From an uncultured Bacilli bacterium (lineage in GTDB: Bacteria > Bacillota_I > Bacilli_A > RF39 > UBA660): a DNA stretch of 41,224 nt. The notes under the pieces were generated by a model. That model had not been told where the DNA came from. It saw only the letters and a program-made list of their open reading frames with translations, and made no database searches. The DNA is taken from assembly GCA_944358445.1 (NCBI GenBank), contig CALVRC010000014.1:1-41224 (forward strand), written 5' to 3'. The translations under genes were made by a program, and so were the position numbers. Shown here piece after piece: positions 1 through 7,684 of this stretch. The number at the start of each line of letters is the position of its first letter. Positions within the stretch are counted from its first letter, which is position 1.

Positions 1-56
1 CTCTCCACTATATCACGAATAGTTATATTTGTAAATAACTTTTTGCAAACTTTTAC

Positions 57-77
57 CTTTTACAAAGCAAATTCCTA
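57..77. repeat. Copy 1 of a sequence found at both window edges
   Basis: The core CAAAGCAAATTCCTA here is repeated at 40771-40791; over 21 bases the two copies differ at one position. In both copies it is followed within about 10-15 bases by an A-run and then a hairpin (88-114 here, 40805-40821 there). Read in one frame both copies give KQIP shortly before a stop, so they may be 3' ends of one gene family; the open frame here is too short to call a gene. Confidence 0.5.
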
Positions 78-83
78 ATAAAT

Positions 84-121
84 AAAAAAGTGTCCACGTT
101 AGAATGTGACACTTCTATTTT
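84..121 (+). terminator. Terminator-like hairpin after repeat copy 1
   Basis: A-run, then stem AAGTGTC (88-94) pairing with GACACTT (108-114), extended past a one-base bulge by ACGTT/AATGT, then CTATTTTA. This is the shape of a bidirectional intrinsic terminator. It would end a plus-strand transcript entering from outside the window. Confidence 0.4.
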
Positions 122-122
122 A

Positions 123-204
123 CAATTTGTCCACGTTGTCTTTCCCCTTATTTTATATATATAAATGGCTTTTGGCTCTGTCCTAAAATTATGTGGACAA
201 ATTC
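123..204. repeat. Inverted repeat in the left intergenic region
   Basis: CAATTTGTCCAC (123-134) and GTGGACAAATTC (193-204) are inverted copies differing only at the outer base, 58 bp apart. TGTCCAC also lies in the preceding hairpin (91-97). The block sits in the gene-free 1-252 stretch and could be a decayed mobile-element end or a large stem-loop. I see no coding sequence in 1-252. Confidence 0.35.
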
Positions 205-252
205 AATTATTTAGCGATTTTTTTACCTTTTTTAAACTTGTCTTATTTTTGT

Positions 253-277
253 AAAACCCTTATTTTATAAGGGTTTA
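253..277 (-). terminator. secA terminator hairpin
   Basis: On the minus strand AAACCCTTAT, a short loop and ATAAGGGTTT form a near-perfect stem that includes the secA stop codon, followed by TTTTACAAAAATAAG. The T-tract is imperfect. Confidence 0.5.
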
Positions 278-2773
278 CACATTTTTGCCACAGCACTGTT
301 TGTACTTCTTACCTGAGCCACATGGACATGGATCATTTCTACCAATTTTTTTTACTCTTTTAGGAGTCTGTTTTTTTGTTTTACTTTTATCTTCATTTGG
401 TGTTCCTTTAATTACTTGTTCTCTTTCAGTATTTTGTCTAATTTCAGCATTTAGTAAGTATCTACTAATATCCATATCTATTGTAGCAAGTAAGTTATCA
501 AACATTTCATATCCTTCTGCCGTATATGCTTGAAGTGGATTTTCTTGAGCGTACTGTCTTAAATATATACCTTCTCTAAGTAAACTCATTGCATTTATGT
601 GATCCATCCAATGTGTATCAATTACACGTAATGAAATAGCTTTTTCAAATTCATTTTTAAGTTCATCTGGAAACTCTTTAATCTTTTCTTCATATTCTTC
701 AACTACATGTTCATAGATTGTTTCAATTAAGCTTTCTGAATCTAATTCTTCTAATTCATCTACTGATAAATCATTCTTTAATAGATTTTCATTAACTGAC
801 TCTAATATTTCTGTTACATCTAAACCAGTTAATTTATTACTATCTATTAAATGACTATTAACAATATTAGAAATATGGTTTTTAAAATGATCTAATGTCA
901 TACTATGAATTGAATCACTATCTAAAATTCTATTTCTTTGTCCATAAATAATCATACGTTGGTTATTTATAACATCATCATATTCTAGTAAGTGTTTACG
1001 AGTATCGAAGTTATTACCTTCAACGCGCTTTTGAGCTGATTCGATTGATCTAGATAAAGCTTTACTTCTTATTGAAAGTTCACCATCAAAGCCTACTTTT
1101 TGAAGTAAGTGTTTTGCACTATCAGTACCAAATCTTACCATTAAGTCATCTTCAAATGAAACACAGAATTGACTCATTCCTGGGTCTCCTTGACGTCCTG
1201 AACGACCTCTTAATTGGTTATCAATACGTCTAGACTCATGCCTTTCTGTACCCAATACACATAAACCACCAAGTTCTTTAACTCCTTTACCTAATTTAAT
1301 ATCTGTACCACGTCCAGCCATGTTTGTGGCGATGGTTACAGCACCTTTTTCTCCGGCTTTTGCAATAATTTCAGCTTCACGAGCATTGTTTTTAGCATTT
1401 AATACTTCATGTGGAATATGTTCTTTTTTAAGCATATTGCTTATCTTTTCACTGTTTTCAACAGCTACAGTACCTACTAGGACTGGTTGTCCTTTTGCAT
1501 GTCTTTCTTTAATTTCTTTAACTATTGCTTTATATTTACCTTCTGCTGTTGCGAAGATTAAATCATTGTAGTCTTCACGAATTACAGGTTTATTTGTTGG
1601 AATTTGAATAACATACATGTTATAAATATCTCTGAATTCTTCTTCTTCTGTTTTTGCAGTACCAGTCATTCCAGCTAGTTTTTTATACATTCTAAATAAG
1701 TTTTGGAATGTTATAGTTGCTAGTGTTTTAGTTTCTTCATTAATTTGTACACCTTCTTTAGCTTCTATTGCTTGATGTAATCCTTCTGAGAATGCTCTTC
1801 CCGGCATTAAACGACCTGTAAATTGGTCAACTATAACTATTTTGCCATCTTGAATAACATAATCAAAATCTTTTTTCATGCTATAATTTGCATGTAATGC
1901 TTGATTAATAAAGTGAACTAGTGTTGCATGTTCAATGTCATATAAATTTTTAACATTAAAGTATTTTTCTGCTTTCTTTATACCTTCAGCATCTAATGAT
2001 GTTGCTTTTGTTTTTTCATCATATATATATCCTTCGTCTTCTTTTAGAGTTTTAACAAATTTATCAGCTTGTAAATATAAATTAGCAGATTGCATCTTTC
2101 CACCTGAGATAATTAATGGAGTTCTAGCTTCATCTATTAATACTGAGTCTACTTCATCGATGATTACAAAGTTTAATGGTCTTTGTACTCTATCTTCAGC
2201 GCGAACAACCATGTTATCTCTTAAGTAGTCAAAACCAATTTCATTATTGGTTGAATACATAATATCACAGTTATATGCTTCTCTTTTTTGTTGTTGATTA
2301 TATTCCCTATAATTTATACCTACTGTTAAACCTAAAAATTCGTAAATTTTTCCCATCCAAACAGCGTCACGTCCAGCTAAGTACTCGTTAACTGTGATAA
2401 TATGTACACCTTCACCAGTTAAAGCATTTAGGTACGCTGGTAAGATTGATGTTAAAGTTTTTCCTTCACCAGTTTTCATTTCAGCAATATTACCATAGTG
2501 AATAGCTAGTCCACCTAATAACTGAACATAGTATGGCTTTTCACCAATCACACGGTAAGCAGCCTCTCTTGCAACAGCAAATGCTTCTACTTTGATATCT
2601 TCTAATGTTTCTCCATTTTGTAATCTTTCTTTAAATTCTGTTGTTTTTGCTTTTAACTCTTTATCGGTTAATTGTGACATTTCTTCATCTAAAGCTTCTA
2701 TTTCATCGGCTATTTTTTGAAACTTTTCTAGTTCTTTATAATCATGGTCAAATATTTTTTTTAAAAACTTCAT
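275..2773 (-). CDS. secA: Protein translocase subunit SecA
   Basis: ATPase motor that pushes unfolded secretory proteins through the SecYEG channel at the inner face of the membrane. Visible features: Walker A GEGKT at about residues 102-106, the DEVDSVLIDEARTPLIISG region of helicase motif II, the GTAKTEEEEF segment, TNMAGRGTDIKLG and the QLRGRSGRQGDPG helicase motifs, and a C-terminal SEC-C zinc tail with CPCGSGKKYKQCCG. At 832 aa it is full length for a Firmicute SecA. The start is an ATG behind AAAGGATG. hpf lies upstream but two terminators separate them, so secA is probably its own unit. The usual downstream neighbour prfB is not visible before the window edge. Confidence 0.98.
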   Translation of the reverse strand: MKFLKKIFDHDYKELEKFQKIADEIEALDEEMSQLTDKELKAKTTEFKERLQNGETLEDIKVEAFAVAREAAYRVIGEKPYYVQLLGGLAIHYGNIAEMKTGEGKTLTSILPAYLNALTGEGVHIITVNEYLAGRDAVWMGKIYEFLGLTVGINYREYNQQQKREAYNCDIMYSTNNEIGFDYLRDNMVVRAEDRVQRPLNFVIIDEVDSVLIDEARTPLIISGGKMQSANLYLQADKFVKTLKEDEGYIYDEKTKATSLDAEGIKKAEKYFNVKNLYDIEHATLVHFINQALHANYSMKKDFDYVIQDGKIVIVDQFTGRLMPGRAFSEGLHQAIEAKEGVQINEETKTLATITFQNLFRMYKKLAGMTGTAKTEEEEFRDIYNMYVIQIPTNKPVIREDYNDLIFATAEGKYKAIVKEIKERHAKGQPVLVGTVAVENSEKISNMLKKEHIPHEVLNAKNNAREAEIIAKAGEKGAVTIATNMAGRGTDIKLGKGVKELGGLCVLGTERHESRRIDNQLRGRSGRQGDPGMSQFCVSFEDDLMVRFGTDSAKHLLQKVGFDGELSIRSKALSRSIESAQKRVEGNNFDTRKHLLEYDDVINNQRMIIYGQRNRILDSDSIHSMTLDHFKNHISNIVNSHLIDSNKLTGLDVTEILESVNENLLKNDLSVDELEELDSESLIETIYEHVVEEYEEKIKEFPDELKNEFEKAISLRVIDTHWMDHINAMSLLREGIYLRQYAQENPLQAYTAEGYEMFDNLLATIDMDISRYLLNAEIRQNTEREQVIKGTPNEDKSKTKKQTPKRVKKIGRNDPCPCGSGKKYKQCCGKNV

Positions 2774-2830
2774 ATTTGTTCATCCTTTCGTCTATATAGT
2801 ATTTTACCAAAAAAACATTAAATTGCATAG

Positions 2831-2877
2831 AAAAACAGGGCAAAAATTCAAAAAAGCTTTAAATATTCCCTGTTTTT
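2831..2877 (-). terminator. Second hairpin between hpf and secA
   Basis: AAAAACAGGG (2831-2840) pairs with CCCTGTTTTT (2868-2877) around a 27-base loop, with A/T runs on both sides. Read on the minus strand it ends in CCCTGTTTTTC. It backs up the hpf terminator and insulates secA. Confidence 0.55.
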
Positions 2878-2903
2878 ATTCTTTTGCTTGATGATATGCA
2901 TGA

Positions 2904-2923
2904 GAAAAATCGCTTTTGGCGAT
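2904..2923 (-). terminator. hpf intrinsic terminator
   Basis: Minus-strand ATCGC-CAAAA-GCGAT followed by TTTTTCTC, immediately after the hpf stop codon. Confidence 0.75.
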
Positions 2924-3456
2924 TATTTCTCTTTGATTAAACCGTAGTTGCCATCTTCACGTTTATAAATTACTTCAATATCTCCAGTTTTGAAATTTCT
3001 GAAGATAAAGAATGCATGGTCTATTAAATTCATTTGTAAAATTGCTTCGTCTTCGCTCATTGGTTTAAGTTCAACACTTTTACGTTTAACAATCTTACTT
3101 TTGTCGTTTTCTGTTTTTTCTACTTTAAAGTCGGTAACAAAGCCAGGAATTTTATCCTTAATAACTTTTTTACTCATTCGTGTTTTGTTTTTACGAATTT
3201 GTCTTTCTAACTTATCAATAATTAAATCAATAGCAGCGAAAGGGTCTTTATGACTTTCCTCAGCACGTAAAATTACTTTTCTTACTGGGATAGTTACTTC
3301 TACTTTATAGTTTGGTTCTACATTTCTAATTAGAACAGTAGCAGTATACTCTTCTCCTTCGTTAAAGTACTTTTCAAGCTTTGAAAGCTTTTTTTCTGCA
3401 TGCTCTTTGAGGTCATTTGTGACTTTGACTTTTTTGCCACGGATTATATATTTCAT
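2923..3456 (-). CDS. hpf: Ribosome hibernation-promoting factor, long form
   Basis: Binds the 30S decoding site in slow growth and dimerises ribosomes into inactive 100S particles. The N-terminal part (MKYIIRGKKVKVTNDLKEHAEKK start) is the S30AE/HPF fold. After a charged linker the C-terminal dimerisation domain reads IDHAFFIFRN...GDIEVIYKREDGNYGLI, typical of long HPF. The frame is open from a GTG at 3471, but GGAAGGTGAT lies just ahead of the ATG at 3456 and overlaps the GTG-initiated codons, so I start at 3456 (177 aa). Own terminator downstream. Confidence 0.95.
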   Translation of the reverse strand: MKYIIRGKKVKVTNDLKEHAEKKLSKLEKYFNEGEEYTATVLIRNVEPNYKVEVTIPVRKVILRAEESHKDPFAAIDLIIDKLERQIRKNKTRMSKKVIKDKIPGFVTDFKVEKTENDKSKIVKRKSVELKPMSEDEAILQMNLIDHAFFIFRNFKTGDIEVIYKREDGNYGLIKEK

Positions 3457-3549
3457 ATCATCACCTTCCACTTACATTATATCATAAATTTTCTATAATT
3501 TATATGATATTCTGTGGGAAATTATGTGTTTTTTGTTTTTTATTTAAAG

Positions 3550-3574
3550 AAAAAAACTACACAAGTGCAGTTTT
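3550..3574 (-). terminator. csp terminator overlapping the stop codon
   Basis: Minus-strand AAACTGCAC-TT-GTGTAGTTT with one G-T pair, then a T-run. The stem contains the last codons and stop of the cold-shock gene. Confidence 0.7.
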
Positions 3575-3769
3575 AATTTCGACAACATTTTTAGCTTGTA
3601 ATCCTTTGTCAGTTCTGACTAAATCGAATTCAACGTACTGACCCTCAACTAGCGTTTTGTAGCCAGGTGTAAGAATTGCTGAATAGTGGACGAATATATC
3701 TTCTTTATCGTTATATTCGATAAAACCAAAACCTTTTTCATTGTTGAACCACTTAACTTTGCCCTTCAT
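3557..3769 (-). CDS. Cold-shock domain protein (CspA family)
   Basis: Single-domain RNA chaperone of 70 aa that binds single-stranded RNA and melts secondary structure. Both RNA-binding motifs are visible: KGFGFIE (RNP1) and DIFVHYSAI (RNP2), after the usual [14 protein letters not shown] start. The C-terminus [11 protein letters not shown] is slightly longer than in minimal Csp. RBS GAAGGGAGA precedes the ATG. It has its own promoter about 40 bp upstream and its own terminator, so it is monocistronic. Confidence 0.95.
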   Translation of the reverse strand: MKGKVKWFNNEKGFGFIEYNDKEDIFVHYSAILTPGYKTLVEGQYVEFDLVRTDKGLQAKNVVEIKTALV

Positions 3770-3807
3770 GTCTTACATCTCCCTTCTAGTAAGTCTCTTA
3801 CAATACT

Positions 3808-3837
3808 AGTATAAATTAATAAGGCCTTTGTTTTCAA
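3808..3837 (-). promoter_or_regulatory. csp promoter (sigma-A type)
   Basis: Minus-strand TTGAAA (3832-3837), 18-bp spacer, TATACT (3808-3813). This leaves a leader of roughly 30 bases before the cold-shock start codon. Confidence 0.6.
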
Positions 3838-4112
3838 TGAAAACCAAACTATTTTTCCCGACAGTTTTTTTAAAACTTATATAATATATTTTTTTGTGCA
3901 CAGTTACTACATCGACATGTTTGATTTTACACGTACTATGGACATATTTTTGTATTTTTGCTTGAAAGCATGCTTATTTTGACTGAATGCTAACAAGTAT
4001 CACGAATAGAATACTTTTTCTTATGATAGTGTTCGATTTTTGATATATTAAACAATTTGTGATTTTTCTTTTCTAAAATCATGTATTTTTTAAATAGTAA
4101 AGAGAGGATTTT
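3838..4112 (+). promoter_or_regulatory. agrBD upstream region with two ACAGTT motifs
   Basis: About 275 bp with no gene between csp and agrB. ACAGTT occurs at 3861 and 3900, 39 bp apart; it is the core half-site bound by LytTR response regulators such as AgrA, though the known tandem sites are about 21 bp apart. ACATGTTTG (3915) and ACACGTACT (3929) are weaker matches. A possible -35 TTGACT (3979-3984) and -10 TAGAAT (4007-4012) have a long 22-bp spacer, as expected of an activator-dependent promoter. The assignment is inferred. Confidence 0.35.
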
Positions 4113-4712
4113 ATGAAAGCAGTATTTATCAATAACTCTATGAGTTTAATTAAAAAATATTATCCCGAATATTCTGATGTAAAATTGGAGGAGTTAAAAT
4201 ACGGATTATTGGGACTATATTTATTAATTACAAAATCAATAATTATATTTGGAATTGCTATATTTCTAGGCATATTCAAAGAATTATTAATCTTTACTAT
4301 CATATATAATATTCTAAGAGCTCCCTCATTTGGGATGCATGCTTCCAAAAGCTGGATATGCTTGGTAGCATCAACTACAATTTTTATTTTATCAACTTAT
4401 TTGAGTGCTAATACTTCAATACCAATTAATATTAAAATTATTTTTGGAATAATTGGTATTATGTTGATTTTTAAAAATAGCCCAGCTGATACTAAAAAAA
4501 GACCTATTGTGAGTCCGAAAAGAAGAAAAATTTATAAGTTAATATCAACTATGATTGCTACTGCGTTTGCTGTTGCATCAATTGTTATAAATAATAATTT
4601 TTTATCTAATGCATTTATTTTATCATTATTAATACAATGTGTTTTTACTTCTCCTACCATGTATAAAATTTGTGGAGAACCCTATGATAACTATAAAAGT
4701 TATCAACCATAA
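4113..4712 (+). CDS. agrB: AgrB-like peptide-processing membrane protease
   Basis: Cysteine endopeptidase in the membrane that trims the AgrD precursor at its C-terminal side and closes the thiolactone ring. The 199-aa protein has several hydrophobic segments. The catalytic pair is visible as His76 and Cys83 in FGMHASKSWIC, at the usual place after the first hydrophobic segments. The DTKKRPIVSPKRRKIYK basic loop is also family-like. RBS AGAGAGG precedes the ATG. agrD follows 55 bp downstream on the same strand. The gene faces the agrA-agrC pair instead of preceding it in one operon. Confidence 0.93.
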   Translation: MKAVFINNSMSLIKKYYPEYSDVKLEELKYGLLGLYLLITKSIIIFGIAIFLGIFKELLIFTIIYNILRAPSFGMHASKSWICLVASTTIFILSTYLSANTSIPINIKIIFGIIGIMLIFKNSPADTKKRPIVSPKRRKIYKLISTMIATAFAVASIVINNNFLSNAFILSLLIQCVFTSPTMYKICGEPYDNYKSYQP

Positions 4713-4718
4713 TCTATG

Positions 4719-4740
4719 GTTTAAATTTATTAATTTAAAC
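4719..4740 (+). other. Perfect hairpin between agrB and agrD
   Basis: GTTTAAATT, loop TATT, AATTTAAAC: nine perfect base pairs, no T-run after it, 27 bp before the agrD start and just ahead of its RBS. It is not a terminator by form. It may be an mRNA processing or stability element that sets AgrD level against AgrB. Confidence 0.5.
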
Positions 4741-4767
4741 ATAAATCTATAGAAAGGAGTTTGCTGT

Positions 4768-4887
4768 ATGAGTTTAATTGCATCATTATTATCTTCTTTG
4801 GGTAGCATGTTTGCAAGTGCAAGTAGTGTAGCTTGTCCTTCTTGGTGGTTAGATGAACCAGAATGTCCAAAAAGTTTAATTAAATAG
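4768..4887 (+). CDS. agrD: AgrD-like autoinducing peptide precursor (39 aa)
   Basis: Short precursor of a cyclic signal peptide. An amphipathic, Ser/Leu/Ile/Ala-rich N-terminal leader (residues 1-22) is followed by CPSWW (23-27) and an acidic tail LDEPECPKSLIK (28-39). The tail closely resembles the DEPEVPKE recognition tail of staphylococcal AgrD. By analogy AgrB would cut after Trp27 and link its carboxyl to Cys23, giving a five-residue thiolactone. The N-terminal tail length of the mature peptide cannot be read from the sequence. A second Cys (33) in the tail is unusual. RBS AAAGGAG, 7 bp before the ATG. Confidence 0.92.
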   Translation: MSLIASLLSSLGSMFASASSVACPSWWLDEPECPKSLIK

Positions 4888-4914
4888 AAAATGTAGAGTT
4901 TTAATCTACATTTT
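4888..4914. terminator. Shared bidirectional terminator, agrD / agrC
   Basis: AAAATGTAGA (4888-4897) and TCTACATTTT (4905-4914) form a perfect 10-bp stem with a 7-base loop. A T-rich tract follows on the plus side, and the agrC stop codon lies inside the stem. The two convergent agr transcripts end here. Confidence 0.85.
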
Positions 4915-6222
4915 TATTTTTAGTGTTTGAGTAAAATTATCACGGTTTATACTTTTTTCATTTTCCAATTTATTTGATTCTTCTAAAAGTTGTTTTACTA
5001 AAGTCAATCCATAGCCATGGCCATCACCTTTAGTAGTATATTTCTTATTATTGATTTTATCTAAATCTAAACTACCTTTAAAATTATTTGTGATATCAAT
5101 ACATAGTTCATTATCCATAAAATATATTTCTATAGATATTTCTTTTTTATTTAAATCTTTTACTGCCTCAATTGCATTATCTAAAAATACGCCTAAAATT
5201 TTACATATTTTTAATACTAAATCTTCATCTAAATTAATTAAATCAGTAGTTCTAACTTCTCTAGATATGTTTAACTTATAATTAATTTTTAATTTATCCA
5301 TTAAACATAGTTTAGAATAAATAGTAGCTCTTAATCCACCTTCAGGTATTTTAGAAGTTTTTTTCATAATTTTATCATTATCTTTTATTTTATTATCAAT
5401 TAATTTATCTATATATTTAATTACTGTTTCTTTGCTGTTTTTATCCTTTAACATGTTTCTAATAGTCAGAAATTCATTTTTATTTTCATGTGTATCTACT
5501 CTAAATTTATCAATCATAACTTCATATTCTTTTAAACTAGAAATACTTGTTTCATATTTACTATTAATTTTATCATAATTGTTTTTTAACTTTTTTGATA
5601 TAATTATAATGGCAATAAATATTATTGCCATTATAGTATTGATTATAATAACTGCAGTAAAAGGCAGATGCATATATGTTTCCATAGTAGCGGCAATCAT
5701 TATAATTATCATAATAATAGCATATATTATAGAATCTGTATCTTGATTTTTATTGGACAGAAATAATTTTGATAACCATCTTGTAAAATTGATTCTATGA
5801 ATTATAAATGACATAACAGTAATATATATATTCATCCCTAAAAATACAGGTGCCTCTTGAGTAAACATTTGTATATCACCTTTATAAAACAGTGATAAAA
5901 ATATTGCAAATGAAACTTCTGATAGTGATATTACTATTTGTGAAATCAATACTAATATTAATGATTCCTTTAATTTTTTACTTATAAAAATATAATTAAT
6001 TGCAATGAAGAACAAAAAAATTATAATTAGTCTAAACGGTTGTGGGAATGAGTAATTTGATATAGTAAGGGTTAATGTTGCTAATATCACAACAACAAAA
6101 TAATTTAAATCAATTATTTTGTTGAAATTGTTGTCTGATAATGTTTTCCAACAATAAACATGATATGTTGATAATAAAAATGTAGATACCAACATTAATA
6201 AAACATCCATTACTTCTTCCAT
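4906..6222 (-). CDS. agrC: AgrC-like sensor histidine kinase
   Basis: Membrane receptor for the thiolactone peptide; it phosphorylates AgrA. The N-terminal half (about residues 1-210) is a series of hydrophobic segments forming the peptide sensor. The kinase half has the HPK10-type H-box DTHENKNEFLTIRN, the N-box DNAIEAV and the GYGLTLVKQLL G-box of the GHKL ATPase. 438 aa is normal for AgrC. The ATG sits directly after the agrA stop, with AAGGAG inside the agrA 3' end, so the pair is translationally linked. It converges with agrD and shares its terminator. Confidence 0.95.
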   Translation of the reverse strand: MEEVMDVLLMLVSTFLLSTYHVYCWKTLSDNNFNKIIDLNYFVVVILATLTLTISNYSFPQPFRLIIIFLFFIAINYIFISKKLKESLILVLISQIVISLSEVSFAIFLSLFYKGDIQMFTQEAPVFLGMNIYITVMSFIIHRINFTRWLSKLFLSNKNQDTDSIIYAIIMIIIMIAATMETYMHLPFTAVIIINTIMAIIFIAIIIISKKLKNNYDKINSKYETSISSLKEYEVMIDKFRVDTHENKNEFLTIRNMLKDKNSKETVIKYIDKLIDNKIKDNDKIMKKTSKIPEGGLRATIYSKLCLMDKLKINYKLNISREVRTTDLINLDEDLVLKICKILGVFLDNAIEAVKDLNKKEISIEIYFMDNELCIDITNNFKGSLDLDKINNKKYTTKGDGHGYGLTLVKQLLEESNKLENEKSINRDNFTQTLKIKM

Positions 6223-6924
6223 CTATATCAACTCCTTATTGAATCTTGTTGATATTAGATCAGAAGTCATACCATTATCAAACACCACTTCTTTTTGCGA
6301 TCTGCTAAAACTTAGAATGCGCTTAGCATTCATAAGACAAGCTCTATGAGTTTTAATAAAATTATCATTAACAATTTCTTCTAATTCACTTAAAGTTTTT
6401 CCAACTTTAAATTCACTATAATCAGTAACAATTATACATTTTCTTTCAATACTATCTCTGGTTATATATAATATATCATCTTGTGGTATAGTGTAAATAA
6501 CACCATTATCTTTAAATCTTATAACACTTTTTACTTTAAGCATTTGTAATGCTTTATCTAATGATTTTTTTAGTCTTTGTTCACAGTTATCAAATTTATT
6601 GATATAAGATAAAAATAGAAAATCATTTTTCATAACAACATGTCCAAGTTCTTGATGTCCTGTTAAAAATATCAAAACACTGTCAACATCTTTATTTCTT
6701 ATAAGTCTAGCAATGTCAATTCCAGATTTTGTTGGGGTTTCTATATCCAAAATATATATTTTAAATGATAGTTTTGATTCTACTATTTTTACGAAATCAC
6801 TGTCATAATCGTCAAATATATGAGTCTTATATTCTATTTTGTTTTTCATCATATATGAATCTACTATGTGTTCAACCATATCTCGGTACTGCTTTACATC
6901 ATCACAAATAATAAAATTTATCAT
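6223..6924 (-). CDS. agrA: AgrA-like LytTR response regulator
   Basis: Cytoplasmic response regulator activated by AgrC. The N-terminal receiver domain has acidic residues in FIICDD and the phospho-acceptor Asp in YILDIETPTKSG. The C-terminal LytTR DNA-binding domain contains FIKTHRACLMNAKRI. The frame is open back to 6987, but AAGGAAAGG lies ahead of the ATG at 6924, which gives the standard MINFIICDD start, so I use 6924 (233 aa). First gene of agrA-agrC, with its own promoter. Confidence 0.94.
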   Translation of the reverse strand: MINFIICDDVKQYRDMVEHIVDSYMMKNKIEYKTHIFDDYDSDFVKIVESKLSFKIYILDIETPTKSGIDIARLIRNKDVDSVLIFLTGHQELGHVVMKNDFLFLSYINKFDNCEQRLKKSLDKALQMLKVKSVIRFKDNGVIYTIPQDDILYITRDSIERKCIIVTDYSEFKVGKTLSELEEIVNDNFIKTHRACLMNAKRILSFSRSQKEVVFDNGMTSDLISTRFNKELI

Positions 6925-6965
6925 AATTATTACCTTTCCTTCTCTAATTACGCCTTTAATATGAT

Positions 6966-6995
6966 ATCCTATGTAAATATACCACAATTTGACAA
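6966..6995 (-). promoter_or_regulatory. agrA-agrC promoter
   Basis: Minus-strand TTGTCA (6990-6995), 18-bp spacer, TAGGAT (6966-6971), about 40 bp before the agrA start. No ACAGTT motif is seen here, so this pair may be constitutive. Confidence 0.5.
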
Positions 6996-7006
6996 ATATT
7001 ACAATG

Positions 7007-7040
7007 AAAAAAGGTAATTTTTTTAAATGTTACCTTTTTT
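7007..7040 (-). terminator. Terminator of the lipoprotein gene
   Basis: AAAAAAGGTAA and TTACCTTTTTT form an 11-bp stem 14 bp beyond the lipoprotein stop. It can act in both directions and separates that gene from agrA. Confidence 0.75.
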
Positions 7041-7053
7041 AGTTACAAATAAA

Positions 7054-7632
7054 CTATTTTGAATTTCTTTTTGATTTAATTTCATCCCATAACTCTAGAC
7101 CTTTATCTTTTAAACTATCTAAAGCATCTAGTCCTTTTGCAGCACTATCTGTAAACCAATCTTTAAATCTCTCTTTATAATCTGGTACTAAATAGTTTAT
7201 GGTATCATCAAGTGATGATAAAGCATTCATGGCACTTTCTTTACCTTTGTCACTCAATTCACTAAATGTTACTCCATTAATTTCACTACCATTAAAAACA
7301 AAGTCTGTAAGGTCTTTTAAATTTTGCATTGATCTATCTAGCTCTTCCTGTACTTGCTCACTATTTGCGGCATTAGAAGCAGAGTCTTTTAACTTTTCTC
7401 CTTCTTCTAGCATTATTTCAATAGCGGTTGTAGCAGCTGAGTCTTTTTCTTCTTGATTATTTATGTTTTCTTCTTGTGATGTCACTTCTGTTTGCGTATT
7501 TTCTATAGTCTCATTTTCTTGAACTTTATTTTCCGCAACATTTCCACTACAACTTGATAAAACTAGTGCGAATGAAATTCCACATATTGCTGTTACTATT
7601 TTATTAGGATATAATTTAAATCTATTTTCCAC
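7054..7632 (-). CDS. Predicted lipoprotein of unknown function
   Basis: 192-aa protein with a hydrophobic N-terminus ending in lipobox LSSC (about residues 26-29), so it should be lipidated and held on the outer face of the membrane. The mature part starts with an Asn/Glu/Thr-rich linker and continues into acidic, probably helical sequence with no recognised domain (SSLDDTINYLVPDYKERFKDWF). The only start that keeps the signal peptide is GTG at 7632, six bases after AAGGGA. It lies between agrA and the Ca2+ ATPase. Confidence 0.8.
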   Translation of the reverse strand: MENRFKLYPNKIVTAICGISFALVLSSCSGNVAENKVQENETIENTQTEVTSQEENINNQEEKDSAATTAIEIMLEEGEKLKDSASNAANSEQVQEELDRSMQNLKDLTDFVFNGSEINGVTFSELSDKGKESAMNALSSLDDTINYLVPDYKERFKDWFTDSAAKGLDALDSLKDKGLELWDEIKSKRNSK

Positions 7633-7684
7633 AATTATCCCTTCTTTCGCTTTATATTATAACAAATGTTTAGAAATTTGCAAA

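Noticed and set aside
3849..3940. Classical tandem AgrA site with 21-bp spacing
   Set aside because: The two ACAGTT copies are 39 bp apart and no partner at 21 bp is convincing, so only a tentative regulatory region is listed.
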